Shown piece after piece: positions 1-7,763 of a DNA stretch of 64,000 nt (its first letter is position 1; each line of letters begins with the position of its first letter). This DNA is from Bradyrhizobium prioriisuperbiae. GTDB lineage: Bacteria; Pseudomonadota; Alphaproteobacteria; Rhizobiales; Xanthobacteraceae. The notes under the pieces were generated by a model. The model saw only the letters and a list, made by a program, of their open reading frames with translations, searched no databases and was not told the DNA's origin. A program made the position numbers and the translations under genes. Where the stretch lies: contig NZ_CP135921.1 of the NCBI RefSeq assembly GCF_032397745.1, positions 7,118,501 to 7,182,500 of the forward strand, given 5' to 3'.

Positions 1-614
1 AGCCGGTACAGCCGGGCGACATCCAGCCTGTGCGCCGCGGCCCAGCGCTCAGTACCCTCGCCGACATAGGCGGCAGCACCTTTTTGACGCGCAAGTTCGA
101 CCAGGTAAGAAATCAGCCCGGCCTTGCCATCGGCGCCGTGAACCTGCGGCAGGCGGATCGCCATCGCGCGCACGCCGCGCGACGCATAAGCGAGGCCCGC
201 CTGCTCCGAGACACGCGGCACATGCGGGCTGGAGTCGCGCCGCATCTCTTCGGTGATCAGCACACCCGGCGCAATCAGACCCGTTCCCGAGGTGACGATG
301 AACGGCCTGTTCGTGCCCACCAGCACATCGCCGATGGCTTCAATGGCCGCCTTGTCGATGGCGCCATTCTCGGCGAATTTCGCGAAATCATGGATGAAGG
401 CCAGATGGATCACGCCGTCTGCCTCCCTTGCACCGCTTTTCAGACTTTCGAGGTCCAGCAGCGAGCCCCGATGAATCTCCGCGCCCAGCTCCTTGAGCGT
501 GCGGACGTTGTCGTCGGAACGCGCGAGGCCGATGACATGATGGCCGTGTGCGATGAGTTCTCTGGTGGTTTCGGTGCCGATAAATCCGGCGGCTCCGGTG
601 ACGAATACGCGCAT
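1..614 (-). CDS. SDR-family NAD(P)-dependent epimerase/dehydratase (partial, C-terminus outside window)
   Basis: The first 204 or so residues are visible; the gene runs off the left edge. The N-terminus reads MRVFVTGAAGFIGTE, the glycine-rich dinucleotide-binding loop (TGxxGxxG) of an extended or atypical short-chain dehydrogenase. The region near residues 125-145 (SEQAGLAYASRGVRAMAIRL) fits the active-site helix of NAD-dependent epimerase/dehydratase proteins that often stand next to MmyB-type regulators. It is transcribed away from such a regulator at 705, with a 90-base gap holding a perfect palindrome. The substrate cannot be told. The family call is secure; any catabolic or detoxifying role is inference. 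Confidence 0.85.
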   Translation of the reverse strand, partial: MRVFVTGAAGFIGTETTRELIAHGHHVIGLARSDDNVRTLKELGAEIHRGSLLDLESLKSGAREADGVIHLAFIHDFAKFAENGAIDKAAIEAIGDVLVGTNRPFIVTSGTGLIAPGVLITEEMRRDSSPHVPRVSEQAGLAYASRGVRAMAIRLPQVHGADGKAGLISYLVELARQKGAAAYVGEGTERWAAAHRLDVARLYR

Positions 615-677
615 GAGAAAGATCCCTGTTCAGTGCACCGGGATATTGGTAAGTTTCTCATTCGGGTAAAGATGTGA

Positions 678-695
678 GATTATACAGGTATAATC
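678..695. promoter_or_regulatory. Perfect 8+2+8 palindrome with a TATAAT box on each strand (putative operator)
   Basis: GATTATAC-AG-GTATAATC lies between the divergent SDR gene and the MmyB-type regulator. TATAAT occurs at 689-694 on the plus strand and at 684-679 on the minus strand, so both divergent -10 elements can sit inside one symmetric site. The plus -10 box ends only 10 bases before the regulator's ATG, which implies a leaderless or almost leaderless regulator mRNA. No good -35 is evident on either strand. The symmetry is seen directly; binding by the adjacent regulator is inferred. Confidence 0.6.
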
Positions 696-704
696 GCTAA
701 CAGG

Positions 705-1529
705 ATGACGGACACGAACTCGCTTGGGACCTATCTGAGGGATCGCCGCGCCAAGCTCGATCCCACGGCCTTCGGCTTCGCGCTGCAGCGGCGCCGCACG
801 CCGGGACTTCGGCGCGAGGAAGTGGCGCAGCGCGCCAATGTGAGCGCCACCTGGTACACCTGGCTGGAACAGGGGCGCGGCGGCGCGCCCTCCGCCGATG
901 TGCTGGACCGCATCGCCCGCGCCATGATGCTGACCGACGTCGAGCGCGAACATCTGTTCCTGCTCGGCCTGGGCCGGCCGCCGGAAGTCCGTTATCGCGC
1001 GCCTGAGGGTATTTCACCCCGCCTGCAACGCCTGCTCGACACGCTGACATACAGTCCCGCTTTCATTCGCACGGCGACATGGGATGTGGTCGCGTGGAAC
1101 AGGGCCGCCGCGGCGGTCCTCACCGACTACAGCAGACTTCCCGACGGACAGCGCAATGTTCTGCGCCTGATGTTTCGCGACAGCCGCGTCCGCGCGGCGC
1201 AGCCCAATTGGCAAGGTGTTGCGCGCTATGTGGTGGCGTCGTTCCGCGCGGACGTGGCGCGCGCCGGCGCGGCGCGCAACGTGCAATCCCTGGTCGACGA
1301 GCTCTGCGCGACCAGCCCCGAATTCGCAGCCATGTGGCGCGACAACGATGTGCAGGCGCATGGCGACGGCGTGAAAACACTGCAGCATCCTGTCGCCGGA
1401 TCGCTCTCGATGGAATTTTCAGGTTTCGCCGTCGACGGCCGGCCCGACCTCAGCATGGTCGTCTACAATCCTGTCACGGCCGCGGACGCGAACAAGATCC
1501 GCGCGCTGCTGAAGTCTCTGCCGAAGTAG
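705..1529 (+). CDS. XRE-family regulator with MmyB-like ligand-binding domain
   Basis: The 274-residue protein has an N-terminal helix-turn-helix, about residues 8-75 (LRREEVAQRANVSATWYTWL, then an EQGRG motif). A C-terminal domain of about 160 residues follows, with the pattern of MmyB-like regulators (TPAFIRTATWD-type segment, WNRAAAA, LMFRD). The regulators of this family that I know of often flank oxidoreductase genes and are thought to sense small molecules or fatty-acid-like ligands. The divergent SDR gene and the palindrome at 678-695 suggest that it controls itself and its neighbour. The ATG at 705 has no clear ribosome-binding site, which agrees with a leaderless transcript starting near the ATG. 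Confidence 0.88.
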   Translation: MTDTNSLGTYLRDRRAKLDPTAFGFALQRRRTPGLRREEVAQRANVSATWYTWLEQGRGGAPSADVLDRIARAMMLTDVEREHLFLLGLGRPPEVRYRAPEGISPRLQRLLDTLTYSPAFIRTATWDVVAWNRAAAAVLTDYSRLPDGQRNVLRLMFRDSRVRAAQPNWQGVARYVVASFRADVARAGAARNVQSLVDELCATSPEFAAMWRDNDVQAHGDGVKTLQHPVAGSLSMEFSGFAVDGRPDLSMVVYNPVTAADANKIRALLKSLPK

Positions 1530-1661
1530 GTTCGCGCTGATCCGGGCGTGGCTGCTGCAACAAGACTTGCCGTATATTGGCGGGCTGAAGAGACGATTTG
1601 ACAGGCGACGGGATGAAGGGCACCAGTCAAATAGCAGAACTTTCGGCAGCCGGCGGAATGA

Positions 1662-1683
1662 GGAATGATAGTTAAGTGCACTG
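1662..1683 (+). repeat. 22-bp direct repeat, left copy
   Basis: GGAATGATAGTTAAGTGCACTG matches 20 of 22 positions of a second copy at 6390-6411, in the same orientation. The two copies bracket 4.7 kb that contains the IS110 transposase, the truncated hydrolase, the six-hairpin protein, the Cys-rich protein and the GIY-YIG gene. A GCGGAATGA just upstream (1653-1661) is also found at 6388-6396. They may be relics of insertion-sequence ends or of a mobile-unit boundary; which one is not known. Confidence 0.5.
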
Positions 1684-1776
1684 AAGATCATCTAGCCGGC
1701 CTTCGCAACACAGAAGGCGGTGGGGCTAATGTGAATTCGGCATCACCGAATCACTTTAGGCCACAAGGAGGCGAAG

Positions 1777-2790
1777 ATGATGTACAGCGGGATTGATCTG
1801 CATTCCAACAACAGCGTTATCGCGATCATCGACGATGCCGATCGCGTTGTGGCGCAGAAGCGCCTGCCGAACGACATCACGAAGATCGTCGGATTTCTAA
1901 CTCGATGGCAAGATGACTTGGCCGGCGTCGTGGTCGAGTCGACTTACAACTGGTATTGGCTGGTCGACGGGTTGCAGGACGCGGGACTCCACGTGCACCT
2001 CGCCAACACCGCCGCGATCAAGCAATACGACGGACTCAAGCACAGTGGCGACGAGACGGATGCGCAGCACCTGGCCCACCTGCTGCGGCTGGGTATCCTG
2101 CCGACGGGCACGATCCTGCCACGAGAGCACCGCGTCGTCCGCGATCTGGCGCGCAAGCGCATGCAGATGGTGCACTGCTGCACCACGCATGTCCTCGCGG
2201 TCGAGAACATCATGGCCAGGCAATTGGGTGGGCGGATGACCAGCAATCAGATCAAGCGCCTGACCGCCGACGCAATCGACAATATGCCGCTGGCGGCCGA
2301 TGTCGGCCTGGCGATCAAGACCAACGTCGCGGTCATCGCGACCCTGCAGTCACAGATCTCGGTCCTCGAAAAGCGCCTGCAAGAATGCGTCAAACCCCGA
2401 CCTCACTACGGCTTCCTGACTAGCGTACCCGGCATCGGCCCGACGCTCGCCACCGTCATTCTTCTGGAAACCGGTCCGATCGATCGGTTTGCCGGCGTCG
2501 GCAACTTTGCGTCCTACGCGCGCTGCGTCAACAGCGTGCACACCAGCAATCGCAAGAAGAAAGGCGAAGGCAACGTCAAGAACGGCAATAAGTATCTCGC
2601 CTGGGCGTTCGTCGAGGCGGCGAATTTTGCCGTGCGGTTTTGCCCAGAGGCCAAGCGTTTCCACGAGCGCAAGAAGGCCCGGACCAACAACATTGTCGCC
2701 ACCAAGGCGTTGGCGCACAAGCTGGCGCGCGCCTGCTACCACATCCTGAAGGAGAGCAAACCGTTCGACGTAACGCGCTGCTTTGCCTGA
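1777..2790 (+). CDS. IS110-family transposase (DEDD type)
   Basis: The 337-residue protein has the expected two-part layout. The N-terminal RuvC-like DEDD domain shows D7 in GIDLHS, E54 in VVESTYNW, and D92/D95 in GDETDA. The C-terminal transposase domain carries PGIGPTLA and the serine region ASYARCVNSVHTSN. A ribosome-binding site (AAGGAGG) precedes the two ATGs at 1777 and 1780. The gene is intact by eye. IS110 elements usually lack ordinary terminal inverted repeats, and the element's ends could not be placed. Some IS110 relatives use a noncoding bridge RNA encoded beside the gene; the flanks at 1684-1776 and 2791-2960 are where it would be sought. Confidence 0.93.
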   Translation: MMYSGIDLHSNNSVIAIIDDADRVVAQKRLPNDITKIVGFLTRWQDDLAGVVVESTYNWYWLVDGLQDAGLHVHLANTAAIKQYDGLKHSGDETDAQHLAHLLRLGILPTGTILPREHRVVRDLARKRMQMVHCCTTHVLAVENIMARQLGGRMTSNQIKRLTADAIDNMPLAADVGLAIKTNVAVIATLQSQISVLEKRLQECVKPRPHYGFLTSVPGIGPTLATVILLETGPIDRFAGVGNFASYARCVNSVHTSNRKKKGEGNVKNGNKYLAWAFVEAANFAVRFCPEAKRFHERKKARTNNIVATKALAHKLARACYHILKESKPFDVTRCFA

Positions 2791-3209
2791 AGGACGACGA
2801 CGATCCGGCGAGCCACGTACGGTGACTGGGGTCGCAACCAGCTGCACTGAATTGGACGCCGGATCGCCGTCACCAGTTGCAGTGACGACGATCGCCCGCA
2901 CCGCAAGCCATTCGGAGATTGGCGCCGGCACGCCGGTAGCCACGGTTCTGTGAAATTCTTTTGGATGCGGCTCGGTACCAACGTTCTTCTGGGGCGGCTA
3001 TGCCGCCAGGGCGCAGGCCTCAATCGGGCCGATGCTTGATCCTCATGGGTGTCTGGCGCGATCCGTGATGCGGCGCAGCCACAAACCGAAGAAACGGGCG
3101 CGGCTCGAACACTATCGCTGGAACGACGAACGAAACATTGAGCAGCTCGCGCTGCTGAAAAGTAGTTTTGCACCCTTGACGAGGGGCCGGCTAATGGGTG
3201 TCACCGTAA
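2791..3209. other. Gene-free stretch, probably IS flank and debris
   Basis: No convincing gene is visible between the IS110 transposase and the hydrolase remnant. The first 150 bases or so may be the noncoding right flank of the IS. A 23-base segment at 2926-2948 (CGGCACGCCGGTAGCCACGG then TTC) matches 20 of 23 positions at 8716-8738, which suggests that both places carry traces of the same element. Only short, unconvincing reading frames are present. Confidence 0.5.
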
Positions 3210-3239
3210 CCCTGTCACCGTAACCCTGTCCGTAACCCC
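3200..3239. repeat. 14-bp tandem repeat, nearly three units
   Basis: GTCACCGTAACCCT occurs at 3200-3213 and again, identically, at 3214-3227. A shortened unit, GTCCGTAACCCC, follows at 3228-3239. The array sits exactly where the sequence passes from unrecognised DNA into the remnant of an alpha/beta hydrolase, so it marks a junction, probably slipped-strand or end-joining scar DNA. Confidence 0.85.
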
Positions 3240-3419
3240 ACCGCGGTGATCGTCGGTGCCGAGGACCGGTTGACGCCGATCGAATTGTCCCAGGAAATTC
3301 ACGCCCTCACGCCGGGATCGACACTTCACGTGATCCCCGGCTGCGGCCACCTCCCCCCGATCGAGGCGCCGGCCGCGCTGGCCGGGATCCTGGCAGAGCT
3401 CATGAAGCAAGACTCATGA
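3237..3419 (+). pseudogene. C-terminal remnant of an alpha/beta-fold hydrolase
   Basis: In one frame the DNA encodes about 60 residues ending in a stop: TAVIVGAEDRLTP, then STLHVIPGCGHLPPIEAP, then ILAELMKQDS. This is the usual last strand-helix part of an alpha/beta hydrolase, with the acid-loop aspartate in GAEDRLTP and the catalytic histidine in GCGHLPP. The frame is open upstream only to 3210 and has no start codon; the nucleophile half is missing. The 14-bp repeats at 3200-3239 form its left edge. A further imperfect 14-bp duplication (3402-3415 and 3416-3429, 13 of 14 identical) overlaps its stop. Confidence 0.8.
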
Positions 3420-3429
3420 AGCAAGCCTC

Positions 3430-3460
3430 GTAGCCCAATGAGCGAAGCGAGACCCGGGTC
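3430..3460. repeat. REP-like interspersed motif
   Basis: GTAGCCCAATGAGCGAAGCG followed by AGACCCGGGTC resembles the widespread family of short interspersed elements of the form GTAGCCCGGATGAGCGNAGCGATATCCGGG found in many proteobacterial genomes. A shortened copy (GTAGCCCGGATCAGG) starts at 4892. The two flank the six-hairpin protein gene. Confidence 0.5.
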
Positions 3461-3594
3461 GGCACGCCGACCCATCTCCCGGACGTCGCGGAGCCTGTCA
3501 TCGGGCCGCACTCTGCGCCGTTTTTTGCTCCTGACCTGCTTTCTTCCCGATGTCCCAAAGTCTATCTTGGTTGAAAGACACGAGAGGCAGCGAA

Positions 3595-4854
3595 ATGCGA
3601 CTGGAACCAATTCTTGATTGTTTCTACCGTTCCAGCGGGCTCTGCCTTCACACCTGGATCGTCGCGACTTTCGCAATCATGATGGCCTCCGCTCCATTGC
3701 AGGCTTCAGCTGCACCAAAAACGTCAGCGTGCGGCTACCTCGCTGGTCTGATTGATAAGGCACCGCCATCGGGGCCGTTGTTCCTGCCCAGTTATCCGAC
3801 CGTCGAAGCGGGGCCTCTGCATGGCGCCGCCTACCTCTATGACAATGCGGCAGCCGCCATCGCATTGGTCGGTTGCGGTGAGCACGACAAAGCGTCTCGG
3901 ATTGGCTCGGCTATACTCCGGGCCATCGACAACGACCGCATTTGGCATGATGGACGGCTCAGGAACGCTTACGCCGCGGGCGTGGTGGCGGATGGCCCCG
4001 TCAAACTTCCGGGCTGGTGGGACAAGACTCAGAACAAATGGTTGGAGGATCGATATCAGGTGGGCAGCGATGTTGGTAACATCGCATGGGCCATGCTGGC
4101 GTTGCTGTCGATGGATGATGTGAACACCGGCTCTCAGTTCCGCGATGGCGCAGCACGTCTCGGCGCTTGGGTCGCGCAATGGGCCGATACGCGCGGCACT
4201 GGCGGCTTCACGGGCGGTACGTTTGGGCACGAACCGACGCCGGACGTGCGGACGTGGAAATCGACAGAACACAATACGGACCTCGCCGCCGCGTTTGGCC
4301 TGCTTGCGATCCGTACAGGTGACCAGCGCTGGCGCGACAAGGCAACGATTGCCGAGCACTTCGTCAATACGATGTGGGATCCGGCATGCGCCTGTTTCGC
4401 CGCAGGGACCGCTGAAGACGGTGTCACGCACAATCCGATTTTGGCGCTGGATGCCCAGGTCTGGCCTTCAATGGCGCTCCCCGGAGCGGCCGGGAAATTT
4501 GCATCGGCAATGACGACCGCCGAACAGCGCATGAGTGTCGACGAGGGCTTTTCCTACGGTGAAGACCGGGACGGTGTGTGGACCGAAGGGACCGGCCAAA
4601 TGGCTCTCTTAATGAAATTGCTCGGCAGGACCGGGAGGGCAGAGTCGTTGATCGCTGTCATCGAATCCCAGAGGTCGCCGGATGGTGGGTTGTATGCCGC
4701 AAGTGTCCACGAGTTACCGACCGGGTTCGTGTTGGACACCGATCCGACCAAGCCGCGACTCTATTTCCGATTGCCTCATCTTGGCGCAGCGTCGTGGGCG
4801 GCCCTCGCGGAACGTGGGTTCAATCCCTTTACGGTGACAAATGGACTTCCGTAG
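3595..4854 (+). CDS. Secreted six-hairpin (alpha/alpha toroid) glycosidase-like protein
   Basis: I prefer the ATG at 3595 to an in-frame ATG at 3550, because GAGAGGCAG stands just before it; this gives 419 residues. A hydrophobic stretch (IVATFAIMMASAPLQASAAP) ending in an ASA-A cleavage-type site indicates export. The mature part has repeated helical pairs with small-residue turns (GNIAWAMLALL, HNTDLAAAFGLLA, TEGTGQMALLMKLLG, LGAASWAALAERGFNPF), typical of alpha/alpha toroid sugar-processing or sugar-binding folds. No catalytic acids can be assigned with confidence. It stands alone between two REP-like motifs, with no polysaccharide genes beside it. A role on extracellular or periplasmic glycans is inference. 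Confidence 0.6.
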   Translation: MRLEPILDCFYRSSGLCLHTWIVATFAIMMASAPLQASAAPKTSACGYLAGLIDKAPPSGPLFLPSYPTVEAGPLHGAAYLYDNAAAAIALVGCGEHDKASRIGSAILRAIDNDRIWHDGRLRNAYAAGVVADGPVKLPGWWDKTQNKWLEDRYQVGSDVGNIAWAMLALLSMDDVNTGSQFRDGAARLGAWVAQWADTRGTGGFTGGTFGHEPTPDVRTWKSTEHNTDLAAAFGLLAIRTGDQRWRDKATIAEHFVNTMWDPACACFAAGTAEDGVTHNPILALDAQVWPSMALPGAAGKFASAMTTAEQRMSVDEGFSYGEDRDGVWTEGTGQMALLMKLLGRTGRAESLIAVIESQRSPDGGLYAASVHELPTGFVLDTDPTKPRLYFRLPHLGAASWAALAERGFNPFTVTNGLP

Positions 4855-4971
4855 TTGAGCCGCAGAGCTTCTCGTCTCGGCCGTTTCGGTCGTAGCCCGG
4901 ATCAGGAATGTGCTTGGGCGCCTCTAATAGTCTGCTGAATGCGGCCTCGCTTATCTCTCCACCCGCTACGA

Positions 4972-5358
4972 TTACCGGCTGCACCGCCACGCGTTACCGC
5001 CTTGGCAGGCAGACATACAGGTTAAATCGCCGTTACACTGGGCCATACATTGCGCTCCAATGTTGCCCCGGCATGCGTTCGCTTTCCGCATAGCATCGAC
5101 GCGGCCCGAATCGTAACGGGGTGCGCCGACCCCGTGCATCTCACGCATATATTTGTCAGAAATCCCCTTCCGTCTATAGGTGGTGCGACACTCTTGAATG
5201 TGACGTTTGATGTTACGGCAACCTTCCTTTGAAAGACCCCCAGGCCCGCACAAAACATCAGCCCGAGCCTGCATCTCTTCGAAATCGCATTGCTGAGCGC
5301 TCGTTGCAGACGAGGCGAAGATCGCGCAGAGCCCTAGAATTCCGATCAAAATGCGCAT
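4972..5358 (-). CDS. Small secreted ten-cysteine protein, unknown function
   Basis: The 128-residue product begins with a clear signal peptide (MRILIGILGLCAIFASSATS, then AQQ). The mature part of about 105 residues contains ten cysteines (QQC, VLC, EGC, QEC, NAC, AQC, AQC, LTC, SAC, WRC), an even number that would suit five disulfides in the periplasm or outside. The C-terminal half is a run of closely spaced cysteines. I do not recognise a family. It lies alone between the six-hairpin gene and the GIY-YIG gene, and no operon partner is apparent. Confidence 0.65.
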   Translation of the reverse strand: MRILIGILGLCAIFASSATSAQQCDFEEMQARADVLCGPGGLSKEGCRNIKRHIQECRTTYRRKGISDKYMREMHGVGAPRYDSGRVDAMRKANACRGNIGAQCMAQCNGDLTCMSACQGGNAWRCSR

Positions 5359-5445
5359 GTCACTCCCCTTCCATCAAGTTTAATATGAATAGATGCGTGA
5401 GCGCCGATATCACATGCCGCGCCCACCGTAATTTGCGTGGTTGAG

Positions 5446-6306
5446 TTACGATTCAAATTTCGACACCCTAAACATATCTTCCGTAGCGCGCTTGTACTCG
5501 ATGAGCTCTGAAACCGCATCGTAGGAATGGTAACGGGCATAAACGCTTTTGGTTTTCCTTTCCCGCAGGTCGGCCAACGCCTCGGCCCAATAAGCGATCA
5601 TGGCGCGGCGAACGCCGGGGAGACGGAATACCCGCTCCGCATTCGCGAAATCCTCTCGGAAACTGATGATTACGGCTCGATCGGCAGATGCGTAGTGGGC
5701 ATCCTGGACCTCGCCATCATGTTTACCGATCCAGATAACGGTTTCTGGATAATCGAGGATGAGGCGATCAAGGATGAGGTGGTGCTCAAATTTGCCATCG
5801 ATCGGCTTGAAAGTACTAAACGCCACTTCGTGAGGGCCGATGTTCAGCGTGAACCATCGACCTCCGCTGGTTTTAGGCAACAAACTCAGGGTCCAAGCCC
5901 CCTGAATATCTAAGCAGCCGTACAGTCCAGAAAGCTGGAAAAGCTTGAATAGATAGAGCCCAACGTTGCGGTCTCTGAAGAGCTTGTCGGCCCTCTCATG
6001 GTCCACCCGCAGCGCAACGTCCGTAAGCCGCAGTCGGCTCCTGGCTTCATGAGGTGGCACAGCAAAAAGCTCTCGGGTACCGGCGATCTCGCGGACGTTT
6101 CTTTCCGCAAAGTGGCGGTGCATACCGCCCTCTACCAAACGCCAGTCAATCACGTGGAGGAAGTCCGACAACTCCCACGGCCCGTGCTCGGCATAAGATT
6201 CGGTACCATTTATACCCCGCAATCGCTCGCTTATCGGACGCTCGGTGCCCCCGATCTTGATATGACTGCTGTTCGGCGAAACCAGAATGTAAACAAAGCC
6301 CTGCAT
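5446..6306 (-). CDS. GIY-YIG nuclease-family protein (T5orf172 / Mug113 type)
   Basis: The ATG at 6306 gives MQGFVYILVSPNSSHIKIGG, in which VYIL and IKIG are the two halves of the GIY-YIG motif; RPISERLRGIN supplies the following arginine region. A TTG 48 bases upstream would add 16 residues before this core and looks less likely. The remaining 200 residues match nothing I recognise and include PETVIWIGKHDG and a helical C-terminus. GIY-YIG proteins of this type occur in phages, mobile elements and accessory islands, where they cleave DNA or have lost catalysis. The AT-rich composition and neighbours fit an acquired gene. Confidence 0.7.
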   Translation of the reverse strand: MQGFVYILVSPNSSHIKIGGTERPISERLRGINGTESYAEHGPWELSDFLHVIDWRLVEGGMHRHFAERNVREIAGTRELFAVPPHEARSRLRLTDVALRVDHERADKLFRDRNVGLYLFKLFQLSGLYGCLDIQGAWTLSLLPKTSGGRWFTLNIGPHEVAFSTFKPIDGKFEHHLILDRLILDYPETVIWIGKHDGEVQDAHYASADRAVIISFREDFANAERVFRLPGVRRAMIAYWAEALADLRERKTKSVYARYHSYDAVSELIEYKRATEDMFRVSKFES

Positions 6307-6389
6307 CTGGAGATGGTAAGAGAGAAACTCCCGCCCGACAATTGGCCCTACCAATGTAAGATTTTAACTTGGGGCTTCGCCTCACGGGC

Positions 6390-6411
6390 GGAATGACAGC
6401 TAAGTGCACTG
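6390..6411 (+). repeat. 22-bp direct repeat, right copy
   Basis: GGAATGACAGCTAAGTGCACTG is the partner of the copy at 1662-1683, differing by two C/T changes. It lies just upstream of the GIY-YIG gene's start and about 80 bases beyond the end of the HTH-ImmA gene. Confidence 0.5.
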
Positions 6412-6497
6412 GACTGCAACTCACCGAGCAATCCCCCTCCACTGTCCTCCTGGATCTCACGATTGACTAATGCGCCTAGCCTCAAAACTCGTGTTAC

Positions 6498-7622
6498 TCA
6501 GCCTCGAAAGCCATAGGTCAAAAACCAATCCCTGCCGCGATCTCGAACAGCGACATTCGCCATCGCATGTTTAAAGAGTGGAAGCTCTGAGAGATCAATA
6601 TCCGGCTTGCTAGCGGGCTTGCCCAGCTGAACCACCGGGGACATAGACTCCGGCACGGCATCCCTTCGAAGATAGTTTTCGAGGGGAATAATTTTTGCCG
6701 CGCTCTGTTCTGGCTGTCGGTCTATGCCTTTTAGGGTATTGGAAAGTTGCTCAAAGCGCCGCTTTACTCGCTCTTTCTCCGCCCTAATAGGCCACACTCC
6801 AAGTTCGCGCATTCGCATTTCGGCGGTTTCTACACTGACGGAAGCATACATCGCGAGGCTTCTGGGAGATCGGAACTGAGTTACTACCGTTTTTGGGAGC
6901 AAAAACTCTCTCATGAAAAGGTTGGCTTCTCGTTCAACTCTTTTCGATTTTGCTCTGTTATAGAAACTGTGAGAGCGTTTCCCGTGCAACATCACATGAC
7001 CGATCTCGTGCGCTAGCTTTTCCTTGTCGTACTCGTTGCCATCACCACTACCTCGATAAACTGCTTCCGAGGTGACAATTTTGTTCGCAAATCCGTGAGA
7101 AACGTTGGTATTTGCAACAAACCTATCTCCATGAGACGCATCGGCATCGACTTGCAGCACGAAGTTAGGATCGACTAGGTGAAGCTTGTTCTCAAGAACA
7201 TCGAGAATTGAAATTGAGATCTGATTTCCAAGACCAAATGCTTCTCTAGCAAGTAGCGCTAACTTGCTGATCTCGCCATCGCGAAAACTGGATGCGCTTC
7301 CCGAAACGAGTGAACTTCTCAGGTGACGAAGACGCTCGATGGACGCGTCTATCAGATCCGAGTCTATGAACTCCCCCGCAGATTTTGATCCGATGCCAGC
7401 GCGGGCTAAATGATCGAGTTCCGCGCGCTCGTCGCTCGAAAGCTTTAGCCACTCTGCGAAAGCGGAAGGGTAATCAGATGGAACTTGGCGGGTTCCGCGC
7501 TCTATTGCGGAAATGTAGGCCACGGAACAGCGCAGCGCTTTCGCTTGATGATGCATCACCAATTCCCGTCGAAAACGATGTTGGCGGCAGGCAGTTCCAA
7601 AAGGCGTCAATCCAGCACTCAT
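6498..7622 (-). CDS. HTH-ImmA/IrrE metallopeptidase fusion regulator
   Basis: The ATG at 7622 has AAGGGGG about nine bases upstream and gives 374 residues; in-frame extension to 7718 is possible but lacks such a site. An XRE-like helix-turn-helix covers about residues 10-70 (AKALRCSVAYISAIERG). The central domain has the zinc-peptidase motif HEIGH at residues 205-209, followed by the RVEREANLFMREFLLP helix that carries the third ligand. This is the ImmA/IrrE (COG2856) design. Family members cleave a partner repressor to induce mobile elements or stress genes, and some act in toxin-antitoxin pairs. The divergent HTH gene at 7764 is a plausible partner. Confidence 0.85.
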   Translation of the reverse strand: MSAGLTPFGTACRQHRFRRELVMHHQAKALRCSVAYISAIERGTRQVPSDYPSAFAEWLKLSSDERAELDHLARAGIGSKSAGEFIDSDLIDASIERLRHLRSSLVSGSASSFRDGEISKLALLAREAFGLGNQISISILDVLENKLHLVDPNFVLQVDADASHGDRFVANTNVSHGFANKIVTSEAVYRGSGDGNEYDKEKLAHEIGHVMLHGKRSHSFYNRAKSKRVEREANLFMREFLLPKTVVTQFRSPRSLAMYASVSVETAEMRMRELGVWPIRAEKERVKRRFEQLSNTLKGIDRQPEQSAAKIIPLENYLRRDAVPESMSPVVQLGKPASKPDIDLSELPLFKHAMANVAVRDRGRDWFLTYGFRG

Positions 7623-7681
7623 GCGAATCACCCCCTTGCGTACCTTCAGGCTACTTCCCCCCAGATGTAGATCAACAAAAT

Positions 7682-7698
7682 TGTAGAAAGAATCTACA
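7682..7698. promoter_or_regulatory. Inverted repeat between two divergent HTH regulators
   Basis: TGTAGA-AAGAA-TCTACA is a perfect 6-bp inverted repeat in the AT-rich 141-base divergent promoter region. A weaker one, GTGA-CATTA-TCAC, is at 7736-7748, nearer to the plus-strand gene. Either could be an operator for the HTH proteins encoded on the two sides. Assignment to one protein is not possible from sequence. Confidence 0.4.
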
Positions 7699-7763
7699 CA
7701 ATTGCGACCCCTCGCCAATTATGATATTGCCACAAGTGACATTATCACAGCAAAGGTTGGATG

